Positions 18,414 to 27,764 of a stretch of DNA of 64,000 nucleotides are shown here, one piece after another. The translations under genes and the position numbers were made by a program. This stretch comes from Staphylococcus lugdunensis (GTDB taxonomy: Bacteria > Bacillota > Bacilli > Staphylococcales > Staphylococcaceae). The notes under the pieces are model-generated. The model ran no database searches. It was given only the letters and a program-made list of their open reading frames with translations, and had not been told where the DNA came from. Numbering within the stretch: the stretch's first letter is position 1; every line of letters begins with the position of its first letter. The DNA lies in contig NZ_PPPV01000012.1 in NCBI RefSeq assembly GCF_002901705.1, forward strand, positions 1,132,782 through 1,196,781, in the 5' to 3' direction.

Positions 18414-20141
18414 TTATTCTGATAAATTTTGAGTCGTAACAAATTTACGATATTTGTCATGCTCAGCCATTAGCTCTGAATGCGTACCCTCACCAGTTAC
18501 TTGGCCTTGATCAATAAAGATAATTTGTCCTGCCTTTTTAATTGTCGATAAGCGGTGAGCGATTACAATCGTTGTACGTCCTTTCATGAGCACTTCTAAC
18601 GCTTCTTGAATTTTTTGTTCACTTTCACTATCTAGATTTGCTGTGGCTTCGTCTAGTAATAAAATATCCGGATTTTTTACAAAGCTACGTGCAATATCGA
18701 TACGTTGGCGTTGACCACCAGAAAGCTTAAGACCACGTTCACCTACTAACGTGTCATATCCATCATCAAATTGCATAATAAAATCATGACAATTAGCTAA
18801 CTTACTATATTCAATGAGTTCTTCATCAGAAATTTGTCTATTAATACCATATAAAATATTATCGCGAATGCTCCCACTCATCATGGAGTTAGACTGCATC
18901 ACATATCCTATTTTATTACGCCATTTAGACAGTGAGATATCATAAATACTTTGGTTATGATACTTGATATCTCCCCCATCAATATCATACATGCGCTCTA
19001 TTAAGTTGAAAATCGTACTTTTACCAGAACCTGATGGACCTACAAAGGCACTAACCTGACCTTGTGGAATACGAAATGATACATCCTTCAATATATCCTT
19101 TACATCATATTTGAATGTCACATGATCAAATGTTAATTCTCCATCGTCAACGATGTTAATCGCTTCTTCGTCAGTGATTTCAGTCTGTTCGGTTGGCTCT
19201 TGCATAATTTCATAAATTCTATTACTAGCACCTACTGCTTTTTTGTAATCGGTAACTAATGTCGATAAATTTATCAATGGCATAGATAATTGAATCACAT
19301 AAAAAATCATCGCAATCAATGTTCCGGCAGTGATGGCACCGCTGGCGATACGTATGGCACCAAATCCTAAAATGACAGCAATCGTGATTAGCATAATCAC
19401 ACTCGAAATGGGTTGAATAACTGCTGTAATCTTAGCTTGTTTTAAACCTAAATTATAAATAGATTGCAAGTTTCTGTGCGCGTTATCTAATTCTTTTCTC
19501 TCAGTATTAGATACTTTAACTAAACGCATTTCAGTTAATACACGGCCTAATAAACCACTAAAATTAGCAATTTCTGTTTGTGTATTTTTAGAAATATGTT
19601 GCATGATACGACCCAAAGGCATGATGATCGCAATAAAAATTGGAATCGTAATAAAGGTTAATAATGTCATTTGCCAATCCATGATAAATAGCATGATGAG
19701 AGAACCCACGAGCGTTAGAATTGATGGCAACAAATCAGGTAATTTTTGTGAAATAAATTCATTAATTACCTTTGTGTCATCTGTTAAACGACTCATAAGC
19801 TGACCGCTCTCATTTTTATCAAAAAATGGCATTTTTAGTTTAATAATATGTTCCCACAACAAAGAACGTATGGCGTAAATTACTTTTTCACCAATTTTAC
19901 TTAGCAAATATAGGCCGATACCACTTAACAAAGCATTTAAGATGAAAATGCTACCAAAAATGACGGCAGTACGCCAGTTAACACTACTCATTGAAAATTT
20001 ATCAACCATCTTACCGGTAAATAGTGGAATTAATAAACCACTAATGCTACCTAAACTAGTAATAATAACTGCTCCTATAATCAACCCAACTGGCCAATTA
20101 AGTTTTTTGAACAGGAAAAATAATGGATTTTGTGCTTTCAT
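18414..20141 (-). CDS. abcA: ABC exporter AbcA
   Basis: 575 residues, a half-size ABC exporter: six membrane segments (about 15-300) fused to an ATPase. Motifs: Walker A GPSGSGKST, Q-loop MQSNSMMSG, signature LSGGQRQR, Walker B ILLLDEAT, H-loop IVIAHRLS. In S. aureus AbcA exports phenol-soluble modulins and contributes to beta-lactam and other drug resistance, and it is divergently transcribed from pbp4 under shared regulators such as MgrA and NorG. The same divergent arrangement is kept here with a 293-base spacer. Confidence 0.93.
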   Translation of the reverse strand: MKAQNPLFFLFKKLNWPVGLIIGAVIITSLGSISGLLIPLFTGKMVDKFSMSSVNWRTAVIFGSIFILNALLSGIGLYLLSKIGEKVIYAIRSLLWEHIIKLKMPFFDKNESGQLMSRLTDDTKVINEFISQKLPDLLPSILTLVGSLIMLFIMDWQMTLLTFITIPIFIAIIMPLGRIMQHISKNTQTEIANFSGLLGRVLTEMRLVKVSNTERKELDNAHRNLQSIYNLGLKQAKITAVIQPISSVIMLITIAVILGFGAIRIASGAITAGTLIAMIFYVIQLSMPLINLSTLVTDYKKAVGASNRIYEIMQEPTEQTEITDEEAINIVDDGELTFDHVTFKYDVKDILKDVSFRIPQGQVSAFVGPSGSGKSTIFNLIERMYDIDGGDIKYHNQSIYDISLSKWRNKIGYVMQSNSMMSGSIRDNILYGINRQISDEELIEYSKLANCHDFIMQFDDGYDTLVGERGLKLSGGQRQRIDIARSFVKNPDILLLDEATANLDSESEQKIQEALEVLMKGRTTIVIAHRLSTIKKAGQIIFIDQGQVTGEGTHSELMAEHDKYRKFVTTQNLSE

Positions 20142-20277
20142 GCTTTTACCTCTACAATTTTTATCTTATTTATTATGAAGCTTGCTATTTTCTGTTATTT
20201 TGACTGTTTTCAATCATTTCTTATTTACTATCACAGTTTATTGTTACTATAACATTGCTAAGCTCTGAGTTCTATAG

Positions 20278-20296
20278 TATTAGTATAATACTAATA
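20278..20296. promoter_or_regulatory. Perfect palindrome between abcA and pbp4 (putative operator)
   Basis: TATTAGTAT-A-ATACTAATA is an exact 9-1-9 inverted repeat in the shared abcA/pbp4 control region. It resembles a dimeric regulator site. The binding protein is not identified; MarR or GntR regulators known to act on this interval in S. aureus are candidates. Confidence 0.45.
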
Positions 20297-20434
20297 TTAA
20301 AAAAACACACATTTAATATTTTTTTAAATTCAATAAAGTACTAAAACATCTTAATTATCAGATTTATAGTTTTATTAAAAGTATATTCGTGGTAAAATGT
20401 GAGCATTCTAACTTCAAAGAAAAGGACTCAATTT

Positions 20435-21733
20435 ATGAAAAAAATTTTTATAATACTTATATTGGTGCTTGTTAGCTTTACTCAGTTTACCCCTTATCTA
20501 TTCGCTGCAGAGTCGGATGCTGTGTTAAGCCCAAGTCAAATCGCTACCCAATATGGCTATACTGGCATAACTGCTGCATACGATCCAGAAGGTGCAATTA
20601 ATGTCAGTCAAACTGGACAAATCTTGTATAATTACCATGGAAATAAAAAATGGTATCTTGCCTCGATGACTAAGCTTATGACGATGTATTTAACATTAGA
20701 AGCTGTCAAAAAAGGAGACTTATCGCTTGATGATAAAGTGAAAATCACACAAAATCATTATCGCATGTCAACGTTACCTGAATTAAGTAATACAAAACTC
20801 TATCGTGGAGAAGTGTATACCATTGCAGAATTACTACAAATTACTGTATCTAATTCAAGCAATGCAGCTGCATTAATATTAGCTAACAAAGTATCAGGCA
20901 ACGTCACTTCGTTTACAAAGCTTATGAATAAAAAAGCTAAAGAGCTTGGAATGACGCATACATATTTCACTAACCCAACTGGGGCAGAAAACACGCAACT
21001 GCAAGAATTTGCACCTAAACTAACAACAAATGATAATAATTCAACATCTACAGCAAAAGATTATGCAATTCTTGATCAACATGTCATCGCAGATACACCG
21101 AATATACTTCACTTTACAAAACAACTCGCACCAACGCAACACGGTGTAACGTATTATACATTTAATCATTCATTAGAAGGTGCTAGCTTAAGCTTACCAG
21201 GAACAGATGGTTTAAAAACCGGTTCTAGTGATATTGCTAATTACAACCATACTATTACAACAAAACGTGGTAAGTTTAGAATTAACCAAGTTATTCTAGG
21301 CGTAGGTGATTATAATAATCTCGGTGGCGAAAAAGAGAGAAATAAAATGGGCAACGCTATAATGGAAAGTTCGTTCAATCAATATGCATACAAAAAAGTA
21401 CTTTCTAAGGGCGAACATAATATCAATGGTAAAACATATTATATCAAAAAAGATCTTTACGATGTTGTTCCTAAAACATTACACGCTAAAGACTACCAAT
21501 TTGTCATTAACGACGGTGAAGTCCATTTAGATTACAAACGTCAATTTATTTCTAAACAATACGGCCCACCAACCGTTCAAGTTCAGAAACCTATGATTCA
21601 TAAAGCAGATACCATAGCTAAAAGCACATGGAGAGATCATCCAATCATAACATCCACCGCTATCGGTTTGCTTATCATTGCCATCGCACTGATTGTTTAC
21701 CAAGTTATAAAACGTTTGTTTAAAAGAAAATAA
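20435..21733 (+). CDS. pbp4: Penicillin-binding protein 4 (low-molecular-mass transpeptidase)
   Basis: 432 residues (S. aureus PBP4: 431). Signal peptide (about 1-25, IFIILILVLVSFTQF), then the serine transpeptidase domain with SxxK in LASMTKLMTMY, SxN in VSNSSNAAAL and KTG in GLKTGSSD, a beta-rich C-terminal domain, and a C-terminal membrane anchor (ITSTAIGLLIIAIALIVYQ) with a basic tail. PBP4 makes the highly cross-linked peptidoglycan of S. aureus, and its septal placement depends on wall teichoic acid, which fits its setting within the tar locus. ATG 20435 follows AAAGGA; the upstream GTG at 20399 does not. Confidence 0.95.
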   Translation: MKKIFIILILVLVSFTQFTPYLFAAESDAVLSPSQIATQYGYTGITAAYDPEGAINVSQTGQILYNYHGNKKWYLASMTKLMTMYLTLEAVKKGDLSLDDKVKITQNHYRMSTLPELSNTKLYRGEVYTIAELLQITVSNSSNAAALILANKVSGNVTSFTKLMNKKAKELGMTHTYFTNPTGAENTQLQEFAPKLTTNDNNSTSTAKDYAILDQHVIADTPNILHFTKQLAPTQHGVTYYTFNHSLEGASLSLPGTDGLKTGSSDIANYNHTITTKRGKFRINQVILGVGDYNNLGGEKERNKMGNAIMESSFNQYAYKKVLSKGEHNINGKTYYIKKDLYDVVPKTLHAKDYQFVINDGEVHLDYKRQFISKQYGPPTVQVQKPMIHKADTIAKSTWRDHPIITSTAIGLLIIAIALIVYQVIKRLFKRK

Positions 21734-21758
21734 TAACAACCTAGGATACCTAGTTTAA

Positions 21759-21905
21759 GGAAGCGGGACAGCATTCATTATGAATTCTTAGTCCCGCTCC
21801 GGCAAGGTTGACTGGATTGAAAAAAGTTTGGCATCCGCGTATTTTCAATCCAGTCAACTACTACCAATATTTAGTTCATAGCCTAAAACATAATAATGTC
21901 CTAGA
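21759..21905. repeat. Intergenic multi-hairpin repeat, copy 3 (inverted)
   Basis: Begins GCGGGACAGCATTCATTATGAATTC...GTCCCGC split over two arms, then CGGCAAG, then a second hairpin TGACTGGATTGAAAA / TTTTCAATCCAGTCA, then CTACTACCAATAT and GCCTAAAACATAATAATGTC. It is the reverse orientation of the copies at 10.5 and 43.8 kb. Confidence 0.75.
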
Positions 21906-21994
21906 CCCTCTTCATTATTTTTATATTAAGTGCCATTGCGAAACGCTTGAGGGAACAAGACAACTTCAGCCACCAATATGAAGTATTGATTATA

Positions 21995-22044
21995 AAAGAA
22001 GCACAAAGACGATTGTAAATTTCAAATCATCTTTGTGCTTCTTT
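21995..22044. terminator. GCACAAAGACGATT-type hairpin terminator, copy 1
   Basis: Twenty-base arms with a single mismatch (AAAGAAGCACAAAGACGATT against AATCATCTTTGTGCTTCTTT) around a 10-base loop. It lies between converging pbp4 and tarD and can act both ways. The same stem recurs at 53.05 and 60.7 kb. Confidence 0.8.
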
Positions 22045-22066
22045 AAGGATTTATATCTCTAACTTT

Positions 22067-22465
22067 TTATTTTGCATCTTTACCATAAAGCTCTTGTTTA
22101 ATTTGCGTTGTAGAAATGCCTTCTGTACGTTTTAAATAAACTACTTCGCATTTATCTTTTAAGAAATCAAATTCGCCTTCCCAATCATGACCCATAACAA
22201 ATGTATCTATCTCATAGCGCTCAACATCTGTTTCTTTTTGACCCCAGTCATTCTCTGGAATTACTAAATCTACGTAACGAATTGACTCAAGCATCATTTT
22301 ACGTTGTTCATAATCATAATATGACTTTTTATGTTTAATCTGATTAAATTCATCTGAAGAAAGTGCCACAATGAGATAATCTCCCATTTCTCGTGCTCTT
22401 CTTAACAATTCAATATGGCCATAATGTAATAAGTCGTAAGTGCCATAAGTAATGACTCGTCTCAT
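22067..22465 (-). CDS. tarD: Glycerol-3-phosphate cytidylyltransferase TarD/TagD
   Basis: 132 residues, the exact family length. It makes CDP-glycerol from CTP and glycerol-3-phosphate, the donor for TarB and for TagF. Motifs: TYDLLHYGHIELL (the HxGH nucleotide-binding site) and RTEGISTTQIK (the second CTP-binding site), with VMGHDWEGEFD between them. Lies downstream of tarX with a 102-base gap on the same strand. Confidence 0.95.
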   Translation of the reverse strand: MRRVITYGTYDLLHYGHIELLRRAREMGDYLIVALSSDEFNQIKHKKSYYDYEQRKMMLESIRYVDLVIPENDWGQKETDVERYEIDTFVMGHDWEGEFDFLKDKCEVVYLKRTEGISTTQIKQELYGKDAK

Positions 22466-22567
22466 GATATGTTAAACTCCTTATCCTTAACTAAAAATTT
22501 ACAATCTTAATGTAGCATAAATAATTTCTTTACACCATCTTTTAGATGTCACTTTATAATTATTGCA

Positions 22568-23635
22568 TTATTTTTTTAATAACTTCTTGATTCTCTGTTT
22601 ACTAGTGAAACGCACTTTTTTAGGGGTTACACTAAATTCAAAAGCCAATAAACGCTTAGGTCTTCCAACGCCAACTTCTAACAACGTTTGTCTCCACAAT
22701 TTATAAGTTTCTTTAGTCCAATGCGATGCACCCTGTTCAACAGCTTGAATCACTCTAAATAAAGCATCTCCTGAATAATGCGTATGCTGCATATCTCTAA
22801 TATATTGAATGATTGCTTCAATCACAGTTATATCAATTTTAGGATACTTTAATAAATAATTTTGGATCAAATAACTAACAATGAGATTATCTAAACGATG
22901 GCTATAATATATCTTCTCATTATCTAATAATAGAATTGACATCATTCTAGAACGTACTTGTCTAGCATCATTTAGATAAGGTAAAAATTGGTCTGCAATT
23001 TTAGCAGTAATAGAGTCTTCTCGTTCATTATAGCCTAATACCACGTCTGGAATTAATTGAATATCCCTAGCCTTTAAGAACACACGCCCCATAAATGTAT
23101 GTTCTTCACAGTAGACGACATCTTCATCAAAGCGCTCATTTTTAAATTTAGCACTAAATAACTTAGCACTTGGTCCGATTGACTGTAGAACTTCCGAACA
23201 TTCTGCTAATGTAACCCGAGCTTCTTGTTTTAAAACTTCATGCGTAGGAATATCACGCCAATTCCCTTCTTTTCCTCGTACCATTTGTCCGATAACAACA
23301 TCCGTATCTTCATATTTGTTAAAATAGTGCACTAGTTTGTCGATACTTCCTGATAAATATTGATCATCCGCATCAAGGAATAAGAAGCCCTCGATATCGG
23401 CAGACATGGCTTCCAGTGCAATGTTTCTACTCACAGCGGCACCACGATTAACTTGTTTTATAATTTTCATATTTTTTACTTCTTTTTGGAGTGCTTCTAA
23501 TACTTCATGCGTAGCATCTGTAGATCCATCATTTACACATATAATTTCAACATCATGCGTCGTATCAATAGATTTTACTGCCTGACGTATTGTTGTCTCA
23601 GCATTATATACAGGTATGATAACTGCTATTTTCAT
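22568..23635 (-). CDS. tarX: TarX/TagX glycosyltransferase-like protein
   Basis: 355 residues. An N-terminal GT2 domain (about 1-210) shows VIIPVYNAETTIRQ, VNDGSTDAT, and FLFLDADDQYLSGS; the C-terminal 140 residues are helical. It is constant in staphylococcal tar loci, but its exact role in teichoic acid synthesis is not established. The start overlaps the tarB stop by 4 bases, so translation is coupled. Confidence 0.87.
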   Translation of the reverse strand: MKIAVIIPVYNAETTIRQAVKSIDTTHDVEIICVNDGSTDATHEVLEALQKEVKNMKIIKQVNRGAAVSRNIALEAMSADIEGFLFLDADDQYLSGSIDKLVHYFNKYEDTDVVIGQMVRGKEGNWRDIPTHEVLKQEARVTLAECSEVLQSIGPSAKLFSAKFKNERFDEDVVYCEEHTFMGRVFLKARDIQLIPDVVLGYNEREDSITAKIADQFLPYLNDARQVRSRMMSILLLDNEKIYYSHRLDNLIVSYLIQNYLLKYPKIDITVIEAIIQYIRDMQHTHYSGDALFRVIQAVEQGASHWTKETYKLWRQTLLEVGVGRPKRLLAFEFSVTPKKVRFTSKQRIKKLLKK

Positions 23636-24720
23636 TTTTTCACCAACTTATCAATAAAATTCATCAATAACATTAAACTCTGTGTTGAATTATAATCATG
23701 CCAACTCTCAAATAACGGTTTAAGTTGTGTACTATCATTCTTCAATTTATTAATTATCTCCGCTTCATCTGTCACTTTGTAAACTTCAGGAATCGTCCAA
23801 TAAAATTGATTTAATCCACGCTGATCATGATATTCCGTTTCATCATAAACATAAAATAATGTTGGTTTGTGTAATAAACTTGCTTCAATGGGCAATGAAC
23901 TATAATCACTGATAAGCACATCAGCCATAATCAATAACTCTTGCGTAGATATTCCTGAAGATTGATGGACGATGCTTGGATGAAATTGACTAATCACACG
24001 ATACTCTGGCAATGCTTGTTCAATCTTTTCACTGTTTATTTTGCGATTGTTGCCATGGTCTTCACGATATGTAGGAACGTAAACGATGAGTTTCTTCGTT
24101 ATCCCATGCTGCTGTTTGAGATCGCGCTGCCTTTTTATCATATCCTGCTGTTGATAGTCTACTAAACGAGGCAGCCCAAATTTAAGCATTTGTGCTGCCT
24201 GCGCATCAAACGCACCTTCAAAGCACTTCCCCATTTCTTCTCCACCAATAAGATAATAATCTGTCGCATCGTAAACTTTTTTATATTGTGTCACCATTTG
24301 TGTGTTTGCAGTATCTACTTGATGATCTTGGAGACCAAATAATTTAAGAGCACCTGATGCGTGCCAGGTTTGAATAATCGTTTGGCCTCTTTTTTTTCGA
24401 TAACCACCTAACATAAGATAATACGTATCTATTAATATTACCCTAGCTGAGCTTAATGCTTTAATATGTTGAATGACACCTTTATTACCAGCAATTAAGT
24501 AGTTTAGATGACCTAATGACTCAACCTCTTGTTGATATTTTTTAGGTCCAATAACCGTAATTTGATATGACTGTTGCACTAACGCTTTAATGATGGGCAT
24601 CATATCTTCATAAAAAGTCATAAATACAACAATATGTTGCTTATTCACTTTTACAGGAAAAAACAACATATTTAAGCTACGAATAATGGCCATATAGAGT
24701 TTCTTGATTAAAATTCTCAT
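23632..24720 (-). CDS. tarB: Teichoic acid glycerol-phosphate primase TarB/TagB
   Basis: 362 residues. Glyphos_transf domain with QTWHASGALKLFG (catalytic His region), LIVYVPTYREDHG, SQFHPS and ISDYSSLPIEAS. It adds the first glycerol-phosphate to the undecaprenyl-linked ManNAc-GlcNAc disaccharide. The N-terminal amphipathic and hydrophobic stretch (LYMAIIRSLNMLFFPV) is the membrane attachment. ATG 24720 with GGCGGTGAC upstream. Followed directly by tarX. Confidence 0.93.
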   Translation of the reverse strand: MRILIKKLYMAIIRSLNMLFFPVKVNKQHIVVFMTFYEDMMPIIKALVQQSYQITVIGPKKYQQEVESLGHLNYLIAGNKGVIQHIKALSSARVILIDTYYLMLGGYRKKRGQTIIQTWHASGALKLFGLQDHQVDTANTQMVTQYKKVYDATDYYLIGGEEMGKCFEGAFDAQAAQMLKFGLPRLVDYQQQDMIKRQRDLKQQHGITKKLIVYVPTYREDHGNNRKINSEKIEQALPEYRVISQFHPSIVHQSSGISTQELLIMADVLISDYSSLPIEASLLHKPTLFYVYDETEYHDQRGLNQFYWTIPEVYKVTDEAEIINKLKNDSTQLKPLFESWHDYNSTQSLMLLMNFIDKLVKK

Positions 24721-24845
24721 AAGTCACCGCCAAAAATATAATATGTTTAAAATTATAAATGATTCTACAATAGATAGAAAATAAAAGCTGTACAATATGT
24801 CATAACTATTTCTTAGAAACAAGGCACGATTTTAACGTAATTCTT

Positions 24846-25025
24846 TTGTTGGAACCCAACTTCTTTTGCTTGTGGAATTTCTTGTCGAAATTCTCTTTGT
24901 TGGGGCCCACCCCAACTTGCCTTGTCCGTTGGCTTTCTTTTGGAAAGCCTCTTTGTTGGGGCCCCAACCCCAACTTCCTTTGCTTGTGGAAATGCGTTTC
25001 GCATTTCTCTGTGTTGGGGCCCCGC
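24846..25025. repeat. STAR element array (S. aureus repeat)
   Basis: GC-rich units related to TTGTTGGGGCCCC and CCCCAAC recur at about 24848, 24898, 24954 and 25013. They are separated by about 40-base spacers that each hold a small hairpin (GGAATTTC/GAAATTCT, GGCTTTC/GAAAGCC, GAAATGCG/CGCATTTC). This matches the STAR family of staphylococcal intergenic repeats. The three long minus-strand frames here come from the repeats, not from a gene. Confidence 0.85.
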
Positions 25026-25031
25026 ATTTTT

Positions 25032-25063
25032 TAGGCTGGGACATGTTTGGATGTCTCAGCCTA
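25032..25063. repeat. GCTGGGACAT-type hairpin next to the STAR array
   Basis: TAGGCTGGGACA and TGTCTCAGCCTA form a 12-base stem with one G-T pair. It sits 12 bases beyond the tarG stop, but no T tract follows on either strand, so it is not a convincing terminator. The GCTGGGACAT motif resembles the outer part of the other intergenic repeats. Confidence 0.5.
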
Positions 25064-25074
25064 GTGGATGTTGA

Positions 25075-25887
25075 TTATAGGAAGTCTGCAAAGTGATCGC
25101 GATAGCGTTTATGGAGTATTGATCCAACGATGAAGAAGAATAGTATGACTATTATATTGTATACTAATAATCTCCAATGCTGAATAAAGTACCATTCATG
25201 GAATAATATTGCGGCACGATAAGATTGAGCAATAAAGTAGACTGGATTTAATTTCATAATATTATGGATAATGCCACTCACACCGTGGTCTTTCGGCATC
25301 CATAATATAGGTGACATATAAAATAAGATCCTCATAATCGCTTGCATCATCATTTGTGTATCTCGAATTAAAATCCCAAGTGTCGATGTTAATAAAGCTA
25401 CGGATGCTGTAAAGAAGAACGCAATCGGCACATAAATCAACAATTGTATGATATGAATAGATGGATAAATCCCTGCACCCATACATGCTAAAATAATTAA
25501 TGTTAACAAGCCAATGTGTCCATAGAACTTACTCGTCACAATATATGTTGGAATAATAGATAATGGAAAGTTCATTTTAGCAACTTGATTAAATTTTTGA
25601 GAGATAGAACGCGTACCATCTAATGTTCCTTGATTGATAAAAAACCACATACTAATACCCACTAATAACCATAGTACGAAAGGCACGCCATCAATAGGAT
25701 TGTTACTTCTAATTCCTAAACCAAACACAAGCCAATAAACCATAATTTGTAACGCTGGATTTAATAATTCCCATGCAATTCCTAAATAGTTATTATGGTT
25801 AGAAATTTTAATTTGGAATTGTGCCAAACGTTGAATTAAATAAAAGTTTTTTATATGCTCTTTTAACACAGTTAAGACTGCTGACAT
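25075..25887 (-). CDS. tarG: Wall teichoic acid export permease TarG/TagG
   Basis: 270 residues, as in S. aureus TarG, from the ATG at 25887 (MSAVLTVLKEHIKNFYLIQRL). ABC-2 type permease with six membrane segments; the N-terminal amphipathic helix and NHNNYLGIAWELLNPALQ are family hallmarks. With TarH it flips lipid-linked teichoic acid across the membrane. The open frame extends 25 codons further to 25962, but neither start has a strong ribosome binding site; homology decides for 25887. Divergent from tarH. Confidence 0.92.
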   Translation of the reverse strand: MSAVLTVLKEHIKNFYLIQRLAQFQIKISNHNNYLGIAWELLNPALQIMVYWLVFGLGIRSNNPIDGVPFVLWLLVGISMWFFINQGTLDGTRSISQKFNQVAKMNFPLSIIPTYIVTSKFYGHIGLLTLIILACMGAGIYPSIHIIQLLIYVPIAFFFTASVALLTSTLGILIRDTQMMMQAIMRILFYMSPILWMPKDHGVSGIIHNIMKLNPVYFIAQSYRAAILFHEWYFIQHWRLLVYNIIVILFFFIVGSILHKRYRDHFADFL

Positions 25888-27080
<1,193 letters not shown>

Positions 27081-27089
27081 TGACACTAG

Positions 27090-27134
27090 CTCAAAATTTA
27101 TGAAACAAAAAAATTCATAAATTTTGAGTTTTTT
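27090..27134 (+). terminator. tarH terminator
   Basis: Perfect 15-bp stem (CTCAAAATTTATGAA and its complement), 9-base A-rich loop, then TTTTTT. Confidence 0.88.
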
Positions 27135-27225
27135 ACTTTTCAAATAACCTAATCAGTACTATGATATAAACAGATGTAACAAATTAGACACATTTTATGC
27201 GTTTGGAAAAGTAGGTGATTGAGTC

Positions 27226-27573
27226 ATTACTAACAAGACATCACAACAATTTGCAAACCTTGTACGTGCATACCGTAAGTCATATATCGGTAAAGGCCCA
27301 GAAAATATTAAAGTATTCTTTAAAGATAATTGGGCTGTCTGTCACATGACCGGAAGCTTAAGTAAAGTTGAAAATTTCTATTTAAGAAATGACGATTTTA
27401 AAAGCATGTTGAAATATGGCAGAACCGAAGAAATAAAAGCTTTATATCAGCAAAACCCTCCAACTGAAATGGAGAAACTTGTTGGTGCAAAATTTGTAAA
27501 ATTATTTACAGATGTTGATTTAAAAACGGATGAAGTCGTTTCTATATTCGTCTTTGACAAAACAATCGAATAA
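27226..27573 (+). CDS. DUF2294-family protein with an apparent ATT start codon
   Basis: 115 residues if translation begins at ATT 27226. The frame upstream of the first ATG (27346) is open back to a TGA at 27220-27222 and encodes FANLVRAYRKSYIGKGPENIKV, the conserved N-terminal part of DUF2294 proteins, so an ATG start would remove a third of the domain. AAGTAGGTGATT (27210-27221) matches the complement of the 16S rRNA tail at most positions and is 8 bases before the ATT. There is no ATG, GTG or TTG in the frame between. Function of the family is unknown. Confidence 0.75.
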   Translation: MTNKTSQQFANLVRAYRKSYIGKGPENIKVFFKDNWAVCHMTGSLSKVENFYLRNDDFKSMLKYGRTEEIKALYQQNPPTEMEKLVGAKFVKLFTDVDLKTDEVVSIFVFDKTIE

Positions 27574-27600
27574 TTATCAATCTAAGGGATTGGTGTAAGG

Positions 27601-27690
27601 TACTCAGTGCTGTTTGCTAACCCACTTTTTCAAATATGCTAATCAAAGTATGCATTTTAGGAGGTGGTCGAACAAGACTGAGTATTTTTT
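27601..27690 (+). promoter_or_regulatory. Structured RNA element ending in a terminator before fdh
   Basis: TACTCAGT (27601-27608) pairs with ACTGAGTA (27677-27684), directly followed by eight T residues. The 68 bases between contain further pairing (CCAC with GTGG; an ATGC-rich inner stem). It may simply end the DUF2294 transcript, but the long internal part is larger than a usual terminator and would suit an attenuator of the formate dehydrogenase gene 75 bases downstream. No known riboswitch class was recognised. Confidence 0.45.
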
Positions 27691-27764
27691 TTACTAATTT
27701 TTAATATATTCTCATTAGCCATGAGATTAACATTTTAATTTATATAAATAGGAGCGGATTAATT

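Noticed and set aside
24846..25025. A possible CRISPR array (repeats with spacers)
   Set aside because: Units are unequal, spacers are palindromic, the repeats match the STAR consensus and no cas gene is near.
24806..25096. Five overlapping frames of 60-76 codons on both strands
   Set aside because: They lie wholly in the STAR array; their Gly/Gln/Pro-rich repeats come from GGGGCCCC units and no ribosome binding site precedes them.
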